From contig JAKAJV010000042.1 of NCBI GenBank assembly GCA_021813585.1, forward strand, positions 1 to 39,290: a DNA stretch of 39,290 nt. The letters are read 5' to 3'. Shown piece by piece: positions 33,789 to 39,290 of this stretch (positions are counted from its first letter, which is position 1; every line of letters begins with the position of its first letter). The notes beneath the pieces are model-generated. The model worked only from the letters and a program-made list of their open reading frames with translations. It was not told the DNA's origin and did not search any database. The position numbers and the translations under genes are program-made. The stretch comes from Bacteroidota bacterium. GTDB lineage: Bacteria; Bacteroidota; Ignavibacteria; Ignavibacteriales; Ignavibacteriaceae.

Positions 33789-34820
33789 ATGAAAAGAAAC
33801 AGTCCGCTAGTTGTCGTCTTACCGGTGATGTTGTTAATAATTTTTTATGCAGGCTGCAAAAGCCCGACAGGGCCGGATGATTCTAACACGGATATAAGAA
33901 ATTATACCTGGAGAGTAGATACAATTAAAACAGTGGACCCGTTAACATTATCGCGAATATGGGGCATTACTCCTACAAACGTGTGGGCCGTGGGAAACGG
34001 CGCTGCAACAGCGTTGGGTATTTGGCATTACGACGGAAAAAGCTGGGACTGTGATTCTATCGCGAGGGGATTTACACCATGGGCGGTGATAGGATTTTCA
34101 AGCGATGAGGTTTGGGTAGGCAATACCAGCAGCTCAATCTGGAAATATAACGGTACCCAATGGCAGCAATACGGAGAATATAAATTAGACGGATATGATA
34201 GAATCTGGATAATGAATTTTGACGGGACGGCAGCCAATAATATATATGCTGTTGGAAGCGCAAACAAAGATGACGGCAGTGATTATAAAGGGATAATAAT
34301 GCATTATGACGGTACGACCTGGAAATTTGTTGATATCCCCTATGTAAAAGTAGGGTTTGCAGATTGTAAAATAGATGAAAAAAGCGGCGCACTTATTATA
34401 GAAGGCACAGTTTATAATTCAACAGGCTGGATAAGTAAACTGTATGCATGGGATGGCAAACAGTTGAAAGAATTATATTCCGGAATTCCATATGGCGATG
34501 TTGGAAGTGTTCAGCATGAAGTGTTGATGGATATAGCTCAGAAAATTTATAAATATGAGAATGGACAATTAGTCCTTTGGAAAGATTTGACGGGTACAGA
34601 CTACAGCGGTAAAATTTGGTGCGGCCGAAGCGAAAATGATTTCTTTATAGGTTCACTGGCGGGCGGAATGGGGCAGTATAACGGAACTGACTTTCAAACT
34701 ATATATAAGACTAATTTAACTATTAATGGCGGATGTGTTTTTGACAAGGATGTATTTTTTATATATACGGATAATAATAGAATAGGAATTAATGTAGTCG
34801 TCCATGGAAAATTAAAATAA
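33789..34820 (+). CDS. propeller-like lipoprotein of unknown function
   Basis: The 343-residue product has a lipoprotein signal: a hydrophobic segment ending FYAGCKSPTGPDD, with the lipobox Cys at about residue 22, no Asp at +2. Behind it come repeated blades with the pattern xxIWGITPTNVWAVGNG, GIWHYDGKSWDCDS, SIWKYNGTQWQQYG and IIMHYDGTTWKFVD: [I/V]WxxG...HYDGxxW repeats, as in kelch-like or seven-blade propellers. It is likely on the periplasmic or outer surface. The end resembles the truncated gene at 3-383, and both are followed by a T9SS cargo gene. Confidence 0.8.
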   Translation: MKRNSPLVVVLPVMLLIIFYAGCKSPTGPDDSNTDIRNYTWRVDTIKTVDPLTLSRIWGITPTNVWAVGNGAATALGIWHYDGKSWDCDSIARGFTPWAVIGFSSDEVWVGNTSSSIWKYNGTQWQQYGEYKLDGYDRIWIMNFDGTAANNIYAVGSANKDDGSDYKGIIMHYDGTTWKFVDIPYVKVGFADCKIDEKSGALIIEGTVYNSTGWISKLYAWDGKQLKELYSGIPYGDVGSVQHEVLMDIAQKIYKYENGQLVLWKDLTGTDYSGKIWCGRSENDFFIGSLAGGMGQYNGTDFQTIYKTNLTINGGCVFDKDVFFIYTDNNRIGINVVVHGKLK

Positions 34821-34857
34821 ATTTGGAGGAATGAGTAAAAAACAAATAATTTAAAAA

Positions 34858-34956
34858 GGAGGAGTGCTGCAACACCCCTCCCTAAATTGCAAATAAAATT
34901 TTTAGGATGCTCGCCTAAATTGGGCATTCGTATGCCTTTTATTTGCGCCGCAATTT
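34858..34956 (+). ncRNA. structured intergenic element: hairpin plus three-way-junction-like fold
   Basis: A hairpin GGAGGAGTG/CACCCCTCC (34858-34881, one A-C mismatch) is followed by a nested structure. The outer arms AAATTGCAAATAAAA (34884-34898) and TTTTATTT + GCAATTT (34937-34956, five-base bulge) enclose two hairpins, TTTAGG/CCTAAA (34901-34919) and GGCAT/ATGCC (34923-34936). An A/T stretch with a run of six T follows (34967-34972). It could be a terminator/attenuator between the lipoprotein and T9SS genes, a leader RNA for the latter, or a repeat element. Confidence 0.45.
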
Positions 34957-34999
34957 TAATTAATTATTTTTTCTAAATCAAACCAATTGGAGGTTATTT

Positions 35000-36070
35000 A
35001 TGAAAGCTTGTTTTTTTGTGGTAACAATATTATTTTTTACATCTATTCAAATGATATATCCACAAAGTATTTGGTTTGACTCTCCATCAGAAGGTCAGGT
35101 AATAACCAATATCAATGGCGCCACAACGCGAAATTATTCTTATACTGTTGCAAATAATGATAACGGCGCAACTATATCTTCGGATATGAGAAAAATATTA
35201 AGTTTAACTTGTCAAAATTACATGGTTGGTTTAGGAGATATAGGAGTTGTGAATGTAAATAATTCTCAATATACCGCTCCTTATCTAAATAGTAATGTAA
35301 TTGAAGGTGATCAAATTACATTAACAGCGCCCACTCAAACCGTAAATGGGATAAGATACGATTTCAATCAATGGAATGATGGCTCCGCATCTTCCAGTAA
35401 AACATTTGTTGCATCGGATGATGCTATTTATACAGCTTATTATACCGGCACTCCTTCAAAAGCAAACTTTAATTTTGGATTTGATCAGGTAGTAGGCCAG
35501 CCTATAAAAATGCACTGGACGGATAATGTTAACCCGAATGTTACATATCAAATTTGGAGAACTTACAAGGGCGATCCTGTTGGCCCCACTGAAATAGCCA
35601 CTGTTCAAAGAGGAGTGCAGACTTACACAGATTATGATTATACTTTTACTAGCACATATACTGATAAACTTCTTTATTATGATGTAAGAGAGTATTATTC
35701 TGTAGAAGGAACAACTTCAGACCCTGCTTGGGAAGCAGTATACGGTTCAGGCGGTGGAATAACGCCTAAAGCGTCTGTCTCGCCAGACAGCATAATGTCC
35801 GGTGAAATAAAAGATTATTCACTTGCTTGTTATCCTAATCCTTTCAATCCGTCAACCACTATTAATTTCCAACTTCCCAAAGATGGCTTTGTTGCCTTAA
35901 AAGTATTTGATATAGTAGGCAATGAAGTAAAAACTCTGGTAAACGGTTACCGCGCGGCTGGCAATTACTCTGTTAATTTTGATGCCTCAAACTTATCAAG
36001 CGGAATTTATTTTTACCAAATAAAAACAAATAATTATTTTGCCGTTAAAAAGATGATGCTGCTGAAATAA
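35000..36070 (+). CDS. T9SS-secreted protein with C-terminal sorting domain
   Basis: The 356-residue protein has a Sec signal peptide (MKACFFVVTILFFTSIQMIY, cut near PQS). The middle contains a module ending RYDFNQWNDGSASSSKTFVA and IYTAYYTG, a 'TAxY' beta module seen in many surface proteins, then a fibronectin-III-like stretch (QPIKMHWTDNVNPNVTYQIW). The last ~80 residues are the type A T9SS sorting domain: CYPNPFNPSTTINFQLP, VFDIVGNEVKTLVNGY, SSGIYFYQIKT, AVKKMMLLK. A strong Shine-Dalgarno (TTGGAGG) precedes the ATG. No enzyme motif is visible; a surface or adhesive role is a guess. Confidence 0.85.
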   Translation: MKACFFVVTILFFTSIQMIYPQSIWFDSPSEGQVITNINGATTRNYSYTVANNDNGATISSDMRKILSLTCQNYMVGLGDIGVVNVNNSQYTAPYLNSNVIEGDQITLTAPTQTVNGIRYDFNQWNDGSASSSKTFVASDDAIYTAYYTGTPSKANFNFGFDQVVGQPIKMHWTDNVNPNVTYQIWRTYKGDPVGPTEIATVQRGVQTYTDYDYTFTSTYTDKLLYYDVREYYSVEGTTSDPAWEAVYGSGGGITPKASVSPDSIMSGEIKDYSLACYPNPFNPSTTINFQLPKDGFVALKVFDIVGNEVKTLVNGYRAAGNYSVNFDASNLSSGIYFYQIKTNNYFAVKKMMLLK

Positions 36071-36077
36071 TTATACA

Positions 36078-36107
36078 TTTGCAGCGCACAAAACTGTGCG
36101 CTGCAAA
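36078..36107. terminator. 13-bp hairpin after the T9SS gene, probable terminator
   Basis: TTTGCAGCGCACA (36078-36090) and TGTGCGCTGCAAA (36095-36107) form a perfect 13-bp stem with loop AAAC, seven bases after the T9SS stop codon. A T-tract is missing on the + strand side, so termination may need other factors. Confidence 0.55.
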
Positions 36108-36115
36108 AGAATAAT

Positions 36116-36202
36116 CTAGGAAGAGTGACTAGATTTTCTAGGAAGAATGATTAGAAATTTCTAGGAAGAATGATTAGATGGGCATACGTAGTACTACTGA
36201 TT
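36116..36202. repeat. three CTAGGAAGARTGAYTAGA repeats, the last within a 42-bp element
   Basis: CTAGGAAGAGTGACTAGA (36116), CTAGGAAGAATGATTAGA (36138) and the same at 36161 are spaced 22 and 23 bases apart, about two helical turns. The third copy continues into a 42-bp element ending in the self-complementary GTAGTACTAC and TGATT. A copy of this element with five differences is at 38377-38418. The array lies about 115 bases upstream of a LuxR-type regulator start, so operator function is possible. Confidence 0.7.
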
Positions 36203-36264
36203 TTTTTTATCCGGTTATTTTTTACATTTATCAGTGACTGTTATTTCTTTTTATTAAGAAATAC

Positions 36265-36285
36265 ATACCGGAAAAAATCCGGTAT
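36265..36285 (+). promoter_or_regulatory. short hairpin in the leader of the LuxR-type gene
   Basis: ATACCGG (36265-36271) and CCGGTAT (36279-36285) form a 7-bp stem around AAAAAAT, 30 bases before the ATG at 36316; an AGGAG ribosome site (36305-36309) lies between. It could be a binding site or a leader structure; there is no direct proof of either. Confidence 0.35.
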
Positions 36286-36315
36286 TTGCAGAATATAAAA
36301 TAACAGGAGAAAACA

Positions 36316-36882
36316 ATGAAAAAGATAAGGGTATTGTTTCGATCTATACAGCCTTCGGTTATTTCCGCACTGCTTAGCTTCTTTGCAAACGATCCTATGG
36401 TAAGCGCCGATGCTGACGGTTACGAAAATTATAGTAAGTTAAAAAAGAAATATGATATAGTGGTTTTTGACGACGGATCGTTAAATAAAATGAGTATTGA
36501 GAAAATTATTAAATCCTTAAATTCCGCCGAAAGGAAGAAAGCCATACTCTATTCCACGCATGCAGAAAAAGAATATTTTTATCCTTTTTTATTCCATTCA
36601 ATTGATGGCATTGTAAGCTACAAATCCGAGTTAAGCATACTTAAGGATGCAATATTTAAAGTCGCACGCTCTGAAAACTATTACTGCAATTATTTTAAAG
36701 AAATTGTTAATGCAGCCGATAATGATGTGGCAGAAGATATAGTATATTTAACAAGAAGTGAAAAGAGAATTCTAGAACTAATTGCCACTGGATTAAGCAA
36801 TCGCCAAATTTCGGAGAGCCTTTATATTAGTATTAAGACTGTGGAGAGTCATAAACAAAATATAAGGAAGAAGTTCGACTAA
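36316..36882 (+). CDS. LuxR/NarL-type transcription regulator with premature stop in the last helix
   Basis: The 188-residue product has an N-terminal receiver-like domain (DIVVFDDGSL, KKAILYSTHAEKEYF, GIVSYKSELSIL) that lacks the acidic pair near its start (LFRSIQPSV), so phosphorylation is doubtful. The C-terminal LuxR HTH is clear: LTRSEKRILELIATGLSNRQ, ISESLYISIKTVESHKQNIR. It stops at TAA 36880-36882 after KKFD, but the same frame continues NSSDELISIENA to a TAA at 36919-36921, exactly the usual final helix. A TTA to TAA change is the simplest explanation. The convergent MFS gene ends two bases beyond that second stop. Confidence 0.82.
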   Translation: MKKIRVLFRSIQPSVISALLSFFANDPMVSADADGYENYSKLKKKYDIVVFDDGSLNKMSIEKIIKSLNSAERKKAILYSTHAEKEYFYPFLFHSIDGIVSYKSELSILKDAIFKVARSENYYCNYFKEIVNAADNDVAEDIVYLTRSEKRILELIATGLSNRQISESLYISIKTVESHKQNIRKKFD

Positions 36883-36922
36883 AACTCCTCTGATGAATTA
36901 ATTAGTATTGAAAATGCTTAAT

Positions 36923-38158
36923 TCAAATCTCCTCAACATAGTCAAGGTCTACGCCGTATGTTTCTCTAAGATAATACAGCGAGGCGAATGCGATTATAAA
37001 AATTACAATGCCTACCGTAAGCGCGGAAGAAATAATACCCATCGATGGACGGAAAAAATTAAAAGCAAGAGTTATGGGTATTACCGAGCCTCTTATAAAA
37101 TTCGGTACGGTTGTAGTTACTGTTGCTCTAAGGTTCGTACCGAACTGTTCTGAGGCAGACATTACAAATACCGCCCAGTAGCCGTTGGCTATTCCGATTA
37201 AGGTACATATCGTGTAAAACTCAAACGGCGTTAAACCGTGGATGAACAAATAAATTAAAGTTAAAACGGCAGTAAGAACAATAAACGTTAATATCGCTTT
37301 CTTTCTGCTTTTTACAGATTGGCTTAAGTAGCCGCTTGCAAAGTCGCCTATAGTAAGCCCCAGGTACGAAAACAAAATTGCATTGCCTGCTTTTATTGTA
37401 CCGGTAACGCCAAGGGCTTTTGCAAATTCCGGTGAAAAGGTTATCAGTATCCCGATAACAAACCAGTTAGGCAATCCTATTAAAATAGAGTTAGCATACC
37501 TAGCAAACCTGTCTTTGGAAGTAAACAAGCTGAAGAACTTACCTTTGCCGACCTTGGCTGTCTTAAGGGAATTATACATACCGGACTCAAAAAGACTGAT
37601 GCGTGTAATCAGCAGGATTATGCCGAGCGCGGCGCCAATTATATAAGCGGTCTGCCATGTAAATATATCGCCTATAATTCCTCCCAGTATTGCGCCCATA
37701 ACTCCTATTGTAGCTACAATGGTTGTACCGTAGCCGCGGGTCTCCTTAGTCATAACCTCGCTAACAAGTGTAATAGCCGCGCCCAGCTCGCCTGCTAGAC
37801 CAACGCCCGCCAAAAACCTGAGTACGCCGTACATTTCAATTGAAGTAACGAATGCATTTAAAAAGTTAGCAACCGAATAAAGAAAGATTGAGCCGAAGAG
37901 TACGGATATCCTTCCTTTCTTGTCTCCTATAATTCCCCAGATAATTCCTCCTATCAGCATTCCTCCCATCTGCATATTAAGCAGCATTACGCCGGAATCT
38001 ATAAGCTGGTTGCCGTGTAAGCCCAGGTACTTTAAGCTGGGAATGCGGACAATCCCGAAGATCAGCAGATCGTATATATCCACAAAATAGCCTAGACCGG
38101 AGACAAGAACAGTTAGATTAAGAACCCTGGTTGTTAGTACTTTATTTTGATCGCTCAT
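36923..38158 (-). CDS. major facilitator superfamily transporter
   Basis: The 411-residue protein is an MFS carrier with about 12 hydrophobic segments. The N-terminal half has GYFVDIYDLLIFGIVRIPSL, the loop 2-3 motif GIIGDKKGRISVLFG and RFLAGVGLAGELGAAITLVS; the second half repeats the fold with ASGYLSQSVKSRKKAIL. The helix 1 'D.YD' and 'AGELG' patterns are like metabolite:proton symporters of the sugar/shikimate type; the substrate cannot be read from sequence. It is the only convincing minus-strand gene here, convergent with the LuxR-type gene. AGGG lies just before its ATG. Confidence 0.9.
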   Translation of the reverse strand: MSDQNKVLTTRVLNLTVLVSGLGYFVDIYDLLIFGIVRIPSLKYLGLHGNQLIDSGVMLLNMQMGGMLIGGIIWGIIGDKKGRISVLFGSIFLYSVANFLNAFVTSIEMYGVLRFLAGVGLAGELGAAITLVSEVMTKETRGYGTTIVATIGVMGAILGGIIGDIFTWQTAYIIGAALGIILLITRISLFESGMYNSLKTAKVGKGKFFSLFTSKDRFARYANSILIGLPNWFVIGILITFSPEFAKALGVTGTIKAGNAILFSYLGLTIGDFASGYLSQSVKSRKKAILTFIVLTAVLTLIYLFIHGLTPFEFYTICTLIGIANGYWAVFVMSASEQFGTNLRATVTTTVPNFIRGSVIPITLAFNFFRPSMGIISSALTVGIVIFIIAFASLYYLRETYGVDLDYVEEI

Positions 38159-38506
38159 AATTTTGTTCCCTGCAATTATTATTTTTAAAGCACAGCCAAT
38201 ATTAACTTGTAGAGTATTGTAATTTAAATTTGATTAAGATATCCTCCGCAAAAACATAAAAATAAATTTTACCTTTTCAAATAAATTAGATTTTATTATA
38301 AGATAATTATTTACTATTGTGATACAGTTGGCTTAAAAAGAATTAACATACTGCTTGTGGCTGCTTATAATTAAAGCTAGGAAGAGTGATTAGATTGATA
38401 TACGAAGTACTACTGATTCGCTTTGATAAAGAATTTAGTAAATTGCTTCCAGGTTAAAATTTTGGCAGGCAGAATTAAAGATAAAATAAGTTAAGATTGG
38501 GTAAGT
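38159..38506. other. 348-bp gene-free stretch between divergent genes
   Basis: AT-rich and without an open frame of note. It should carry the promoter of the minus-strand MFS gene on its left and that of the broken lipoprotein gene on its right. The only structured content I see is the 42-bp repeat at 38377-38418. No convincing -35/-10 or -33/-7 pair could be fixed on either strand. Confidence 0.5.
38377..38418. repeat. second copy of the 42-bp CTAGGAAG...AGTACTACTGATT element
   Basis: The stretch matches 36161-36202 at 37 of 42 positions, beginning CTAGGAAGAGTGATTAGATT and ending AGTACTACTGATT. Here it is single, without the two extra CTAGGAAG half-copies. It lies ~89 bases before the lipoprotein start codon. 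A shared regulator of both sites or a dispersed repeat family are both possible. Confidence 0.7.
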
Positions 38507-38996
38507 ATGAAAAAAATCTATCTAACTAACAGTTTTTTTATTTTCATTAACTTTAATAAGCTGCACTTCAACCTATCGAATAAGTGATTTCTCTTCTAAG
38601 CAAAAATTTTATGAAGATTTTAATGAATCGGTAAAAGATAAATCTCTGAAAATTATACTTACTAATGACAACATAATTAATTCTTCACATAGAGCGGCAA
38701 TTGGGAATGATTCTTTAATTCTAAATAATCAAAATTTAGAATCAATTCCACTGAATAAAATTAGAGAAATAAGTTACAGCAATAAGTGGCTAGGAATACC
38801 ATTACATTTTATTGCTGGTAGCGCTGCCGGTTTTATTATAGGATTTTTCGCAGCGCACATAACAGATAATAATACACAGGAAGGAGATACGCGAGCTGGT
38901 TATGTATTTTTTTATACTTGGGTAACAGGGACTATAGCAGGAATTATATGGGGTTGGTTAACGGGATATGAGTATGTTTATCAATTTAATCCTTAA
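38507..38996 (+). pseudogene. small lipoprotein with two membrane-like segments, frameshifted in a T7 run
   Basis: ATG 38507 reads MKKIYLTNSF, then goes out of frame at seven Ts (38533-38539) and stops after a few codons at TGA. One base fewer in the run gives MKKIYLTNSFLFSLTLISC, an ideal lipoprotein signal with lipobox LISC, joined to an open frame of ~144 codons ending at TAA 38994-38996. That frame has no start of its own and a stop just upstream. The mature part holds a polar region (SSKQKFYEDFNESVKDKSLK, SLILNNQNLESIPLNKI) and two Gly-rich hydrophobic segments (IAGSAAGFIIGFFAA; WVTGTIAGIIWGWLTGY). Function unknown; a phase-variable or miscounted homopolymer is possible. Confidence 0.75.
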
Positions 38997-39102
38997 TCTA
39001 CTTAGCTGCAGTTGCACAAATCCGCTCTTTCATTTAATATAACTTACTGCAAAGGGGTTTTATAAATTAAAGCTGCCATTTATGCTGGGGCAAATCCTCC
39101 GT

Positions 39103-39256
39103 CATCCGCCCCGGCGGATGCCACCTCCTTTACTAAAGGAGGACTTTGATTTGTTATTTTTCTCCCTTTAGTAAAGGGAGATGTCGACGGAGTCGACAGA
39201 GGGATTTTTTTAACAAAGTGCAACAACAAAGTAGTCGACAGAGGGATTTGGAGATC
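39103..39256. repeat. terminal block of hairpin repeats (REP/MITE-like)
   Basis: Consecutive inverted repeats: CATCCGCC/GGCGGATG (39103-39120), CCTCCTTTA/TAAAGGAGG (39124-39142), TCTCCCTTTA/TAAAGGGAGA (39161-39181) and GTCGAC/GTCGAC (39183-39197). The unit GTCGACAGAGGGATTT occurs at 39192 and again at 39234. Between the lipoprotein stop (38996) and the window end there is no gene. The arms resemble those of the element upstream of flgF, so this looks like a genome-wide intergenic repeat family. Confidence 0.65.
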
Positions 39257-39290
39257 CAAGTTTTATTTCAAAATTAATTTTACCCGTCAA

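Noticed and set aside
34884-34956. Integron attC site
   Set aside because: The folded shape is similar, but the RYYYAAC/GTTRRRY core pairs are missing and no integrase is near.
36116-36202. Short CRISPR-like array
   Set aside because: Only three short copies with 4-5 base gaps; the spacers are too short and no cas genes are present.
36908-37153. Plus-strand ORF after the LuxR-type gene
   Set aside because: It lies opposite the C-terminal part of the MFS transporter and has a non-protein-like Lys/Arg/Tyr-rich composition.

Overview
The window is dominated by one long flagellar gene cluster, all on the + strand (about 3.6-33.6 kb), with envelope/secreted protein genes at both ends. The likely host is a member of the Ignavibacteria (Ignavibacteriota, Bacteroidetes/Chlorobi group). 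Two secreted proteins end in the type IX secretion (T9SS) sorting domain of the 'NYPNPFNPST...GIYFY...KMMLLK' kind. That domain beside a complete flagellar export apparatus, with moderate-to-low GC and some clear Shine-Dalgarno sites, fits flagellated Ignavibacteria better than typical Bacteroidetes. The taxonomic call is inference.

Layout. (1) 1-3.4 kb: the tail of a propeller-like protein gene, then a large T9SS-sorted protein gene split by a one-base frameshift, closed by a perfect 18-bp-arm palindrome. (2) 3.6-12.8 kb: fliL, fliM, fliN, fliO, fliP, fliQ, fliR, flhB, flhA, flhF, flhG (switch, export gate, placement). (3) 12.9-17.5 kb: a small membrane protein, the flagellar sigma factor fliA (short, apparently without region 3), two tandem HDOD proteins, a histidine-kinase-like protein that lacks its phospho-acceptor histidine, and an unknown membrane protein. 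(4) A hairpin-rich intergenic repeat, then 17.7-25.5 kb: flgF, flgG, flgA, flgH, flgI, flgJ, flgN, flgK, flgL (rod, rings, hook-filament junction). (5) 25.5-31.0 kb: two different stator pairs (motA/motB twice) around fliW, csrA and a REC-HPt protein, followed by a stand-alone receiver and a REC-DHp protein with no kinase domain. (6) 31.0-33.6 kb: an unknown cytoplasmic protein and an intact PAS histidine kinase. (7) 33.7-39.3 kb: a propeller-like lipoprotein, a structured intergenic element, a second T9SS protein, a repeat array, a LuxR-type regulator with a premature stop, a convergent MFS transporter, a frameshifted lipoprotein gene and a terminal block of hairpin repeats.

How it works together. 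The flagellar genes overlap or abut (many ATGA or TTGA junctions), so they are probably read as a few long, translationally coupled units. Candidate sigma-54-like -24/-12 boxes sit before fliL and before the small gene upstream of fliA. Flagellin, hook (flgE), fliF/G/H/I, fliD, cheA and cheW are not in the window and must lie elsewhere. The most unusual content is regulatory: a phosphorelay-like set (intact PAS kinase, REC-DHp without ATPase, REC-HPt, lone REC, pseudo-kinase, tandem HDOD proteins, region-3-less FliA) inside the structural cluster, with no chemotaxis kinase beside it. All three broken reading frames found lie outside the flagellar cluster.
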